Position numbers and translations under genes: made by a program. 64,000 nt of DNA from NCBI GenBank assembly GCA_015501595.1, contig JADNRX010000005.1, positions 372,001 through 436,000 of the forward strand. Direction: 5' to 3'. A model generated the notes under the pieces. The model was not told the DNA's origin, ran no database searches, and was given only the letters and a program-made list of their open reading frames with translations. Source of the DNA: Hymenopellis radicata (Eukaryota > Basidiomycota > Agaricomycetes > Agaricales > Physalacriaceae). Below are positions 34,593 through 45,292 of this stretch, piece after piece. Numbering within the stretch: position 1 is the stretch's first letter; each line of letters begins with the position of its first letter.

Positions 34593-35287
34593 TTAATGTT
34601 CGTCGCGGGTTCGTGACTGAGTGATGGTCGCAGTTGAGAGTGAAGCCTAGGAATCGGATGATCATCATAACCTTGCGGTAACGAGTATCACCTCGGGCCG
34701 TGAGCCGTACCCCCGACGCACACTCACTCTTTGCCTCAGAAACCGTTTGACTAGAACTGAGTAAACGGTCGTCTACAGTAGACTCTGGATCACACCCGAT
34801 GCTGATGGAAAGGAGCCTGTCTATTGACTGTAAACTTTTCACCTATGACGACATGTAGAAACTCAATCAAAATTCGTAGTAGCCCTTCCAGAACCAAAGA
34901 GACTTAATCCATGTGCACCTTATAATGTCTACACCCTAACTACAGAGTCGCCCGCCTTCAAACTTCAAGTCCAAGTAACTAGCTTGGCAATGCTTGGAAT
35001 TCTAATGCTGCCACATTTGTCCGGAAAGGAACCCGAAGGTCAAATTCTCGTCCGAGTCGGTGCGTCGCGTCGGTACAAAAGAAACAAAGCCAAAACGAAG
35101 AAAGAACTCTTGCCTGACTGACACAATTTCTTCCCTGATTTCGGGCATTACTTCGGCCTTGCAACCAAATGGCTTGTAGGTGGGTTTTTTTAGAAACCAT
35201 AGTCAGCGACTCATGCTTTTTTTCAACGCGAGAGAACCGTTTTAGTGGCGCCGAACGCCGCGCAACGAGTCAGGTACCAGTACACGG
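34593..35287. other. Intergenic, one short coding-like minus-strand frame
   Basis: The bHLH promoter should lie in the first few hundred bp. At about 35000-35170 the minus strand reads PEIREEIVSVRQEFFLRFGF followed by VSFVPTRRTDSDENLTFGF. It looks like coding sequence but is short, has no start and is not recognised. Confidence 0.4.
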
Positions 35288-35810
35288 TTTATGTTTGATG
35301 GAGGTCGCGAGACATCGTTCTACCCGTCGTCATTACCTGGTTTCTTCCCCGCCATTGCTCGATGTCTATGCAAGAAGGAAGTGTTGAACTTGCCCATATT
35401 TCATCCAATCGAAGAACGCCATTGAGGGGGTGCCTCTCATGGCTGGATTCCCATCGCTTAGGACGTTGACTACGAACGTGATGTTAGCCTAGGCTTCCAT
35501 GGCGTCAATGTGCATGGTCCGAGTCAGAGTCACGGAACAAGTCAGGCAACCGAGAGTTGACGTGAGGAGGGCGACACAAGACCTCATTGGCGCGAGGGTG
35601 TTTGTGGGATGGCCGTTCTTGAAGGAGGGTATAGTGGAGCAGCATTACAGATGGTGTTACCTGAGAGCGCAAGTGCGGAGGATCCGAGATATGCAAAAAA
35701 ACCGGCGTCGCCAATAGCGGAGGAGTTCCCGATGGTAGCCAGATCTTCTTCCTGGGAGAACATGCGTATGAAGTGGCCGCGCAAGTGTCAGTAACGACGG
35801 ATCGGCCCGA
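35288..35810 (+). pseudogene. Decayed fragment of 5'-3' exoribonuclease XRN1
   Basis: Pieces of the Xrn1 C-terminal half appear in the right order but in different frames. They are TSFYPSSLPGFFPAIARCLC (about 35310), EGVPLMAGFPSLRTL (about 35424), LGFHGVNVHGPSQS (about 35490), LIGARVFVGWPFLKEGIVE (about 35584), ALQMVLPESASAEDPRYAKK (about 35640), PIAEEFP, and FFLGEHAYEVAAQVSVTT (about 35742). Between KEGIVE and ALQMVLPE the true protein has ~100 further residues, which are missing here. A stop separates MAGFPS..LA from LGFHG. With internal deletion, stops and at least three frame changes, this is a pseudogene. It appears to be a 3' portion only; no N-terminal nuclease domain is present. Confidence 0.75.
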
Positions 35811-36494
35811 ATCCCGCACTTAATTCGCCCGACCACGTCCAAAGACGAATCGTCGCACACGACCCGCCGTCGACCACCGCTTCCCTCGGACGAGACATTC
35901 AGTGATACTGGTGCGCGACGCTGTTTCACTACTCTGCAAATGCTTACAATTCTGCCCGCAGCACTTTCAGGGTCGTCGTCCATTGTTGCCACTTTCCTTT
36001 GACTTTCCTCGCCAGATTGGGAATACAATGAGAAAAAATCGCGCTTTCGAAGCCGTCTTGACTCAGATTATGCTGCCCAGCACTCTATGTCTCACATATG
36101 ATGTCGCGTTTGCCGTCAGTAGTGGGTTTTCCCCAACATCGTCGACAGACCATTTTTACGTGACTTCATGTCTGCTGGAAGTACTCTATGACTATGACTA
36201 CCTCGCACCTCCAATGCTCTTGCCCTCACCATAAGCGGGGATTTAAGGCCGCCACACTACTTATCCAGGTGCGTCTTCCTAATGCAGAACGACAGAATGT
36301 CATTGTTCATGCCATTGTTCAGTCCTCGGACGTTTTGTAGTCTGTGTTTAATGACAATTGGTCAGATGATTTCAAACTGGATTTGTATAAAACTGTGGGG
36401 TCAACAAACAGACTCACTTAGAGAACTCCTCTACCTAACACTTTCGACTCGCATTATCGACCTCGCAAGCTCATAGCTCCCAGCATAAACCCAA
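35811..36494. other. Intergenic, no recognised gene
   Basis: Possible further XRN1-derived sequence just after 35810 cannot be supported. The remainder has only short unrelated frames. It should contain the promoter of the membrane protein at 36495. Confidence 0.4.
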
Positions 36495-37031
36495 ATGATT
36501 TTATCTCTTCTGATCGTGTCCGCGATCATTTCCATGGTGCTCCCGCCCATGGATGGCCCGTCCCCTACCGCTCCATTGGCGCCGACAATGACAGTGCTGT
36601 CCCCGACTGTCACTGTGCCCGCGCCTTTCCTCCTCCCATACTACGCTTTTATCGCGTCCATTGTCTCCTTGACCATTGTCACCGTTACCTCTACCGTCGT
36701 ATTCCGCCGCACAACGCCTACCAACGCCCGTACCATCCAGCACCTATCATTGACTCCCCCTTGGGTTGAAGGCTACTCCCTTCCGCCGATGATATATAGC
36801 ACAGCTTGCTTGTTGGTCGGCGCCATTCTGTTGTCATCATTCACATTGATGTTCGACTCGGTGGTTCGCCTTTGTTTCGGGTTGACTTCTATCATGGACG
36901 ACACACTCCCTGTTCTATATGCTTTTATCCTACTCGTTGCCATACTTGGCGTATTCGACGACAATCTTCACTTCATGGGTATTCGCATCGCGTTGTTCAG
37001 CAACGAACAGCAGCAGAGCTTTTGTCATTAA
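36495..37031 (+). CDS. Hypothetical multi-pass membrane protein, 178 aa
   Basis: Single open frame starting MILSLLIVSAIISMVLPPMD. About four hydrophobic spans are visible: residues 1-17, ~46-68 (LPYYAFIASIVSLTIVTVTS), ~100-122 (MIYSTACLLVGAILLSSFTL) and ~137-158 (LPVLYAFILLVAILGVF). A Pro/Thr-rich linker with PTMTVLSPTVTVPAP lies after the first span. No family recognised. Codon usage and the pattern of membrane spans suggest a real protein. The stop is followed after one base by the ATG of the next frame, so an additional exon or fusion is possible. Confidence 0.5.
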   Translation: MILSLLIVSAIISMVLPPMDGPSPTAPLAPTMTVLSPTVTVPAPFLLPYYAFIASIVSLTIVTVTSTVVFRRTTPTNARTIQHLSLTPPWVEGYSLPPMIYSTACLLVGAILLSSFTLMFDSVVRLCFGLTSIMDDTLPVLYAFILLVAILGVFDDNLHFMGIRIALFSNEQQQSFCH

Positions 37032-37032
37032 C

Positions 37033-38485
37033 ATGACAAGTGCATGCATTACCGCTGAGCCTATTTTGGCAGACAAAGTGGAAACCATCACACCAAAAGC
37101 CGCAGATCCATGCGAGCTTCCTACAGACCTAAATCCGCCAGTTGAGCGCCCTGACGCCGAACTGCTTCTTCTGTCTTGGATCAACGCGTCTTCTCCTCAT
37201 TTCTCACTCGAGTCGACGCCCTCTGCATCCCCCGAGCACACATCCCGCTCACTTCTCGACGTCATCACCCCTTCCCCCATCTCGACACCAGCTCGTGTTG
37301 AGCGTGCAGCGCGTTCAGGATACAGCTGCACAGCTCGCCACCGACACACAAGACGACGTTCTGAATGACAATTCCTATAACCCAACATTGGGTGTTGACA
37401 ACGAGGACACTCACACCATCGTCTGCGTCAGCGTTGACACCTACACCATCCAGACCACCAAACTATTCCAAGCTGAAACCGTTAGTCTGTTTCCGTACAT
37501 TTTGAGTCTTGCTGAAAGTTTTTAGGTTTCAACTTTGGATTCGATTTGCAAAGACCTTCAACAGCAGAAACTGATCAACAATGAACTCAACAAGACTCTC
37601 GGACGCAAAAGCCAGCAGCTCGAGAAAGAGAATTCCTCCCTTCAGGGTAAATGTTCTCGTCTCGAGAACGACTCTGAGGCACAGCTTGACACTATTCGGT
37701 CCCTGAACGACCAGATACGTTCTCAGGAGCAGGAGATTGGCTCGAAAGACGACTCTATTTGCGTTAAAGATGATACTATCTTGAAGCAAACACGGCTCGT
37801 CGCCTTCTTAAAGAAGCAAAACACACTTCTTCAAAAGAAAAAAGACGCAATCCGTGACATGTCTGACGAGCAGGCGAGCCTTTTTCGTATTAGCCAGCAA
37901 GAATCGTTGGATCACCAGATCGAGAAAGGCCGCTTGCGACCGAACTGGCAACAGCTCAGGAAACCCTTGTCAGGGAGCGTTACGAAAGTCTTCAGGCCAA
38001 ACAGGCGGCAGAGGACCAGCTCGGGGTGGAGATTCAGACCTTCCAGCACCGAGAGAACGGCCTGAAGGCGCTGCTTACGGAGAAGAACGCAGACCTGGAA
38101 AAGGCGTCCTCAGACTTGGACGACGTACGCGCAGACCTGGACAATGTACGCGAAGAGTTACGGAAGGCTTCCGAAAGAGCTTCGGTTCCGATTGCACCTC
38201 CAACCCGTCCGCAGCGCTCGATTCCCCGGGCACTCGAACTGTCCCCGCGACGACATCCTACAGCGCCGGCTCCCGCCACATCCCGCTTCCCCTGCTAAGC
38301 CACCCACCGGTGCTCGCAAAGTCGATGGCGCTGTCCTCGTGCCAGTATCCAACCATGTCGGATACCGACGCCCTCCCCCTTCTCCGGTCAAAGCACCCAC
38401 TCGCACTAAGAAAGCTGAAAGCGCTCACCTTCGAGTCGCAGTTTACTCGAACAGAGACTCTTCTTCCAAGGTTCGATGGCACTAA
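37033..38485 (+). CDS. Coiled-coil protein with disordered flanks, frame interrupted
   Basis: Starts MTSACITAEPILADKVETIT at 37033. A Ser/Pro-rich region leads to VQRVQDTAAQLATDTQDDV, then a 45-nt intron (about 37480-37524) and a long heptad-rich coiled coil: KLINNELNKTLGRKSQQLEK, RLENDSEAQLDTIRSLNDQI. It continues in the next frame as LATELATAQETLVRERYESL and DLDDVRADLDNVREELRKAS. The tail is basic and Pro-rich. The frame changes near 37290, near 37935 (one lost base after QIEKGR) and near 38290. The 37935 break fits the single-base-loss pattern; the other two shift the opposite way and could be missing introns. No catalytic domain. It may be a fungal-specific structural or vesicle-associated protein. 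Confidence 0.5.
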
Positions 38486-38732
38486 GCCACGATAATGTTT
38501 TTCATGCTTCGATGACTCCATCGAGCTTTCACGCCCTAGCAAACGCCCTGGTCCGTGATACCAGTCACTTGGCGAGTATCCTTCTTCGCTTCATACTTTT
38601 GTATGCTTATCCTGTTCTGCAGACCTCACACGAAGACAAGACCCACTTAGTTGGAGAAACACCTGACGGATATCAGTACAGTAGCCCCGACTGTTTGACC
38701 AGACCTAACCGAGATACCGACAATACCGTATG

Positions 38733-39270
38733 AGGATGAGCGACGGGTCCAGACTACCTTGGCGGGTGGAGCCCAACACCTAGACGAGATGCCGACGCCA
38801 ACGGTCTTCGAATCTATGGTACCACTGCAAGCCAGGAGTCTTTGTGCGCCACACTGAAGCAAGTCGCTTAATTGCGGACTTGGGTGTGTCAAGCCAGGAC
38901 CCGCGACTGCGATATCTGGCCGGGCAAATATTGTCCAGTATCGCGGAGATCGTTCATTCCTCCGGCGCGACGCCTACATTGGCCCGTGCGTATACTTTTC
39001 GTTCATTGTCTGAATACTGACGTGTGCTTTGAGTTTAGAATACTTCGACCTGAAGGGAGTGGACTAATTGACCGGTGGAGCGACGCTGTAGGGAAGAGTC
39101 CGACGCAACGGTTCTTCGACCTTACAGTGCCACCATGAGCCAATAGTCCCGCGCACCGCATGCTTCAAGTGACCGAGAGAATACTTGAATGCGGACTGCC
39201 AAGCTCCCATAAGCCTTCTTGCTGTGCTGGCGAACATGCACAGTGTTGGCGTTGTCAAGTCCAAGGTTTG
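38733..39270. repeat. Diverged tandem duplication, period about 300 bp
   Basis: The block GACGCCAACGGTCTTCGAAT..TGGTACCACTGCAAGCCA..GCCACACTGAAGCAAGTC..TTAATTGCGGACT (about 38789-38882) recurs as GACGCAACGGTTCTTCGACC..AGTGCCACCATGAGCCA..GCATGCTTCAAGTGACC..TTGAATGCGGACT (about 39099-39200). Between them a frame at about 38826-39021 reads HTEASRLIADLGVSSQDPRL, then RYLAGQILSSIAEIV, which looks protein-coding but has no start. Likely a decayed duplicated gene. Confidence 0.5.
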
Positions 39271-39621
39271 AACCTCTCAAGATTGTAGAGTCGCTGTTGG
39301 TAACGAATTTTGTTTCTTATATACTTTTGATTCTGGAGTTATATGAGACTGTACTATAGATTTAGTGTACTTCTTTATTGTACTTGTACCGTCTTGTGGT
39401 TTGCGCTCGCTACTTTGGCGCTTGTTTTCGATGAAGATCCTTGTTTGGCTCAAAGTCGAGAATCAGCAAAGGGGGACCCAGGAAGATTCAACGATGAAGA
39501 TCGTAGTAAGCCTACCAGCCAATACCACTCCATGAAGGGTAACGTTGTCGAGGGCCTCGGAAACATCGCCGGCAAGACTGGCTTTAAGAGTCAATATCAA
39601 TTTCGATTCTTCGAAGTTCCG
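39271..39621. other. Intergenic, nothing recognised
   Basis: About 350 bp of 3' flank between the duplicated region and the 3' end of the GH105 gene. A short plus-strand hydrophobic frame (RFSVLLYCTCTVLWFALATL, about 39355) has no supporting features. Confidence 0.4.
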
Positions 39622-40749
39622 TCAGATTGTACATACGCCTACGTTCACACAATCCCTCCACGCTGCGTACATCATGAGCACAAACGACTGACCCTCCGGA
39701 CTGCCAGTCATAACTGGATTACGATCGCTCCAATTAAGAGGATTGACCGCAGGACCAGCGATACCATTCCCATCGACATGACTCGCGATAACCCTCCTCA
39801 TTCCATCCGCCCACTCTATATAGGCCTCACCAAAGACCTTCGGACGCAGCACGGCCACACGATACGCCACAGCCGCGAACAACGCTGACCCAGACGTGTC
39901 TCCAAACCACAAACTCCCATCGTCAATATAATTCCTCACCAGCCCATTACTATCCGGCAGCGCCTCCATAACCGCATCCAGAATCTCCTTAATCCACCCC
40001 GTCAGTGCGCGAATCGCCGCTTTATCCTTCTCCACAAACGGCGCATGCATCGTCGCAGCCAAAACGCGCGCCATCCCGCTCGCAGCCCACGCGTTCCCCG
40101 TCGACCACAGCCCCGCATCCGCATTCTCCGGCCCGACAATGTGCATCCACGCTCCCCCGCCTCTGGACTGGAGCACCTCCCTATACAGCCCACATTGTTC
40201 ATACGCAATTTGAAGGATCTGCGCATCGCGCGTCGCAGCGCCATAATACGCAATGAAAGGCGGGGCCATGAAGATAAAGTCCGCCCAGAGCTCAGGCACG
40301 CTCACGCGGTGGCTGATCGCACCATTCGCCCAGCGCGGGGCGCCGGTGAGGAGGTAGTGAAGCTCTTCCCGTGCGTGCTTTAGGTAGGCTGGATGCCGCT
40401 GGCCGAGAAGGTACGCGACGGGACCGAGGGACGCGGGATCTCCCACGGCTCCATCGCCATCGCTGAGACTGTTGGGCGGGGGCGCGAAAGTGATCCAATC
40501 GCGGCCGGCTGCCAGGGCAGGAGTGCTATCGGGAATGCTCGCTGGAAGAGGGAAAGCGGACGAGGCGTATTCGCTGAGATGGGGAGAGTAAAGCTCGAGG
40601 AGCGCGATGGACGCGGCGCCAAACTCCCATGAATGGCCGGGAAGACCGATGGTCTGATTGAGGACGCTAAAGACATCAAACGAGGCATCGTAAGGCGCAA
40701 CAACAGAGGAGAAGTTGCTCGTCAATGAGATTAGGTTGCCGAGGAGCAT
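39622..40749 (-). CDS. Glycoside hydrolase family 105/88-like (YteR/RhiN unsaturated rhamnogalacturonyl hydrolase), 375 aa
   Basis: Single-exon gene, ATG at 40747-40749, preceded by a TATA-like CATATAAGG. The six-hairpin fold signature of YteR proteins is visible: SHRVSVPELWADFIFMAPPF, GAWMHIVGPENADAGLWSTG, NAWAASGMARVLAATM, a DDGSLWFGDTSGSALFAAVA block and, at the end, TGSPEGQSFVLMMYAAWRDC. GH105 enzymes remove the unsaturated galacturonyl residue left by rhamnogalacturonan lyases, so the role is pectin breakdown. The predicted start shows only a weak hydrophobic N-terminus (MLLGNLISLTSNFSS). A secretion signal on an unseen upstream exon is possible, or the enzyme may be intracellular. No frame break. 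Confidence 0.85.
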   Translation of the reverse strand: MLLGNLISLTSNFSSVVAPYDASFDVFSVLNQTIGLPGHSWEFGAASIALLELYSPHLSEYASSAFPLPASIPDSTPALAAGRDWITFAPPPNSLSDGDGAVGDPASLGPVAYLLGQRHPAYLKHAREELHYLLTGAPRWANGAISHRVSVPELWADFIFMAPPFIAYYGAATRDAQILQIAYEQCGLYREVLQSRGGGAWMHIVGPENADAGLWSTGNAWAASGMARVLAATMHAPFVEKDKAAIRALTGWIKEILDAVMEALPDSNGLVRNYIDDGSLWFGDTSGSALFAAVAYRVAVLRPKVFGEAYIEWADGMRRVIASHVDGNGIAGPAVNPLNWSDRNPVMTGSPEGQSFVLMMYAAWRDCVNVGVCTI

Positions 40750-41009
40750 GACAGATTCAGTGAGGCAGGTCGCACGGGGAGGTTCGTTCCTTATATGCGA
40801 AATCCAAGGGCGCCCATATGATCACCTCGTACGTGTTCTGTCACCATGGGCCATGGGGTGGCGCCAAGATTCGCCAGCGGACCAAAGACGGCGTTAATAA
40901 TGGGCAAACCGAGCACCTGTCGATACGGAAAGAAGGTAGGCAAGCAATGAATGCATAACATTGTCGTGTGTATACATTTCGAGGGTCCAGCTCGCGATAT
41001 TCACACGTC

Positions 41010-42166
41010 TCAAAACGAATCGCGGGAAAGAAGCTCCTCCTCTGACAGCACCGGGACCGCTGTACGATTCTTCGTCGTATTGAGCTCGACGGAAGCCGAA
41101 GGGGTTCTTGTCAAAAGTCCGAGTTGCGCAGTTACAACGATGGTGGTAGGAACGATGACCTGTGGGGAACAGTGGTCAGCATGTAATCAAAGGGTAAAAG
41201 GAAGTAGTTTGTCTACCGCAAGTTGACCAATCGGATCATACACGATATAGAAAGCATTATCGCGTGAAAAGTACAACACGACGTTGACCAAAAGTGCAGC
41301 AGAGTACACTAAACCTGATTCAACAACAGTAATGAGGACGAACTGATAGAAGGAGTCGCTCGGCAGCATGCTGGATTGGTGCTTCTTCAGATAGCTATAA
41401 ACATACGTCAGCTGATAAGGCCTGGAGTCCTGACAGGCAAAGAAAGATACGAACACGATACGCAGTGCAATCAAAAGTGTAACACCAACGTTTGTGATGA
41501 AGGAGAGAGTAAATACGGCCTCATTCCATCCTAGCAGTGCGGGATCGAACGCCGACGTACATCGCGAGAACGTGGCAGCTTGGCCAAGGCCAGCAACTAC
41601 AAAATCGTTACAATGAGCACTGACAATTAAGAGGATAGTTGGCAGACTAACTGGTACTCGCCAATATCAGCAGAGCCGGACCAACACAGATGTACATATT
41701 TCGTCCCCAGACCAGATAGCATCGCCAAACCTGTATTCTTCGTTAGCGACGGCCAAGTTGAAAGTCATAGTAAATCTGCACATACGATGATCACATCCCC
41801 AAGGATGCAATTGAATGTATGCACAACGGTTTTGGCGACGTGCGACGGATCGGATACGTTGTTAAAGAAGGCGCCAGGATTCAGACTGTGCAGAATAAAT
41901 CCATTGAAGAGCCGATAGAAATCAAGGATGAGGCGTGTCGTGGAAAGGAGGAACATGGCGACAGCCAGGGGGAGGATGAGCTTTTTGTTGTTGCCGATAC
42001 CGCGAGCTGGAGCGAGAAACAGGTAGATGATGAAGAGGAGTAAATTGATGCCTTGGGATTCTGTGAGGAAAGACGCCATGGATGTCGGGAGAGGCATCGT
42101 ACCATAAAATATAGACTCCAAGAACACTGCGATGAGGTATGCTTTATCAGTCGTTATAGCTCCCAT
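41010..42166 (-). CDS. Seven-transmembrane basidiomycete protein, function unknown, 310 aa
   Basis: Five exons: 42103-42166, 41786-42051, 41658-41730, 41217-41596, 41010-41159 (introns 51-61 nt). The total is 933 nt, intact. It starts MGAITTDKAYLIAVFLESIF, splices to YGINLLLFIIYLFL, then spans PLAVAMFLLSTTRLILDF, HTFNCILGDVIIVWRCYLVW, GPALLILAS, AVFTLSFITNVGVTLLIALR and FVLITVVESGLVYSAALLVN, with a last VIVPTTIVVTAQLGLL. The GDVIIVWRCYLVW block between helices 3 and 4 is typical of a large family of orphan 7-TM proteins in Agaricomycetes. The cytosolic tail carries NTTKNRTAVPVLSEEELLSR. It may be a receptor; no ligand is known. Confidence 0.82.
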
Positions 42167-44283
42167 TTGTCCCTCCGAGTCAATGAAGAAGCAGCTACAC
42201 ACGACGTCGACTTTTAAGATAGTCGCGAGCTGAACTGAACAGAGGTTTGATGGCGCTTTTCTTGACGGATGGCATAGGCTGGGCGTCAATCTGCATCGCC
42301 AAAGACGAGTAAGGACTGAATAGGATAGGTAAGTAGTTCGAACATTAACCCCATGTTGAACTATCAATCAACGAAAACGCAGACGGAGAATCAGATGACA
42401 TGGCGGGAGTGTGAGTCCATTGGGCGCCGGTTTCAAAGTATATGCCTAGTGATCGAAACATTCAGCGCGTTCAATGAGAATACGCGCTGCGGTTTAGGTG
42501 GTGGTGGGAGGAGAGAAGGCGGAGCGCTTATGTAACCCCGATTACTTCCTTCTTCCTCCATCCTTCCCATCCTCATTCACATGTGGCTAGATTGGTTCCT
42601 TGATTCAAGAACTTGACCAGGCTACCAGCACATATATCTCTTCGGGCGGTCTACCATGTTCATGGGCTACAGTACTTGGGCGTCCCGCGACTTTCATGAC
42701 TGGTCCTCCTGATCTCCTCGGAGTGTTACTTCATGTGGTGGCAGTGGGCCCGCACTCACGCGCTCCCATCATGATTTTGGAATCAATCAATCTTGCTTTT
42801 CCCCTTCATGTCACCGATTCCCAACCGCCGCGTCCTATTAAATGACATACCAATTACTGGTCAAGCCCTGCCTCTTCAGTCTGTCATTAATTGAGAGAAT
42901 TCTCACTTCGTGTCGCCCTATATCGACATTCCCTGTTATCATATCTCCCCCTCGTAATGGAGAAGCTCTCGCGTTTGCTGGACGTTTCTCCCTCGCGCTA
43001 ACAATAATAATGTCTACTCTTCTTCTCCGCTATGACCAGTAGCGCAGCGCGTGGTGGACATTCCGACTTCTCGCTCCCGTTCGCGTAGATGATTTTGTGT
43101 GTCATATGTTATCGACGCGTCTACCACCACGATCTTCTCCGCCTACATTTCTGCTTTTGGACAGATTGCATTACAGTGTCGCGTTGTTTTCCCTCCACAA
43201 TCCTTTCTCTCTTCCTCTGAGGAGTCGCTCTCTGTGTTTCTAACGCCCTTCTTGCTCCTTGGCTTCGCTCGAATGTCGCTTTACTTGCGTTAATCGCTCT
43301 ATTAATGATGGTGAGGATCACTATTTCATCTTTGCTACAGCTAGCGCATACCTTCGCGTTTTCCTTGTTGTAGTTCTCTATTCTTGAGATTGATTTCAGC
43401 AATACTCCAGATATCCCCCGCACCCCTTGCGCAGTTTCGAGGCAGCACCGGACGAGTACCTTCCCTTTCGCCATCTACTATTTACTTACTCTCCGTCCTC
43501 TGAGTCTTTTCCTTCCAGTTATTTGAGCTCCTCAGGCTGCAGCATCGAATTGTATGCGATGGTTTACGAATTTCGAGACGGATATGGCGCCCATACCTCA
43601 CACACCGGCCGCTCGTACTTCTCCGTTTCCACACTGATTTATTGAAGACCACACTAGAGATGTATAGAATCAACGACCGGCCGCTGCTGGACAGGCGCTT
43701 TGCCAATTACATGGTACTTCTGTCTAGGACGAGGTTTTCAAATTTCAGGTTTGAGGACGATAACGAATCGCAAACGGCCGCACCCTGAACTGGCTACAGG
43801 TTAGAGATGCATTCCTTGGGTACACTACTGATCGCATGGATAGAAGCTTTGGGCGCGACACGTCAACCGTTCTGGTGGCGGTATCATTTTGATGATGCGT
43901 CGACCGACCGCAACAGGCACGAGAGATGGATGGATGATGACGGACAATCTCGGTGAGTGCGCGCCCTTCACCATGGTTTCTGTTCCCGTTCCAGTGAAGC
44001 CATTATCGTTTCAGTATTGATCTGTGCAAAGCATGAAGCATAACAAGTCTTCGTGATCTTGACCGCAATTATGATGCCCGAAATGGGGATGTATCGGCGA
44101 GGCGGTCCAATCCAGGAGGTGATGTTGCTGTTCCTTAATGTTTAATCGTTGATGCATGTCACTGTCAGATCTAGAACACGATCCTCTGAAGCGGCTTTCC
44201 GAAAACTGATACTGCATTGGGATATCGGCGTTGACTCAGTACTCAGCGCCCAGCAATCGCTGTGTGCTATTACGCGGCGCGGT
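42167..44283. other. Gene-poor stretch
   Basis: About 2.1 kb without a supportable gene. Both strands have only short frames (for example 43099-43293 and 43427-43645 on the plus strand) without recognised motifs. Composition varies but there is no obvious repeat, RNA gene or element. The first few hundred bp should hold the promoter of the 7-TM gene. Confidence 0.5.
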
Positions 44284-45207
44284 CTAACCAGAGTCAGTGA
44301 ATAGGTCGTGGCGTACTGATCGCAATTCAGAGTCCAGGCCCGCACTCTGCGCCCTTCTCCAAGACATCATCCGCCGAGCCAAGAGTCCCGATGCTTCGGT
44401 AACATGGTCGAATTTGCGACTGATTGACAGACGATTGTATCCACCGCATACGCACACAAGACTTGCCACGAATTGGACGTATGACTGGAAGAGTTGGATC
44501 AGTTCCCCTGATTTGCGTAGGCGGTTCAGACTCGACTTTGAACACTTTCGGAAAAACACGTTGAATTCTATTCTGAGCGTAAGTTCCAGATCTAGGACAA
44601 AGCTCCGAGTTTGAATGTATGTGTTGACGGCCGAATCCTGCGCGCGAAAGACGATGTACATGTTCATCAAGGCGCGTGAGATCAAAGGAACTGGACGACT
44701 TAAACATGTGGATCGGCATGCCTTTCTGGGAAGACGGGTATGTCGGGGGAGGAGCAGGAGAAGCTCCAGGATGAAATCCGATGTCGCATTTGTTTTGGAG
44801 CGGGGCCGCTACACCACGACGCGCCACAGTCGGCATTGCCGCGTCAACAGAGTATAGATCGCGGGGATTATACAAGGCAATGCATTGATCAATGGCGACA
44901 GATATCATTGTAGGCACACTCGATCGTGAAAGAAATGTACGGCGGCAACCGAAAGCCGAAACGTATCTGAATGATTGCTGAACTCGGATCTACACGGCGA
45001 GTCTGCGAGCAGCCTGCCAACCATCGTGGGAGGGCCATCTAAAGAGATATCTTGGTCTGCGACCATCTCCTCGTTTTCAACGCCTCCAGATTCTGGCAAA
45101 AGGAGGGCTCTACACTCGTTTATTAAATTCGTGCGACGTGCAGGGCCACTGTCCGCTTCCGTGGAAGCCGGGATTACATAGCCTCCGCTCTGTGTCATAG
45201 GTCTCAC
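44284..45207 (-). CDS. Possible minus-strand gene, frame interrupted, unknown
   Basis: From ATG 45205-45207 the frame reads MRPMTQSGGYVIPASTEADS, then LLLPESGGVENEEMVADQDI, and stops at 44905. A second minus frame opens at 44917 and continues VPTMISVAIDQCIALYNPRD, then GFHPGASPAPPPTYPSSQK to 44327. One missing base around 44912 would join them, matching the break pattern elsewhere. Beyond about 44685 two minus frames are open and I cannot choose. The start lies 85 bp from, and divergent to, the surface-protein gene. No domain recognised; it may be spurious. Confidence 0.3.
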
Positions 45208-45292
45208 TTTAGCGGTCCTTATCGAGCTTGGCCTGGAGCCTGTTCTCCTTTCTTCAAACCATCATCTTCATTTTTCCTTCGTTTCGTTTTTG

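Noticed and set aside
39255..39330. GGTTCAAACC on the minus strand as a possible tRNA T-arm
   Set aside because: No acceptor stem, D-arm or anticodon arm could be folded around it.
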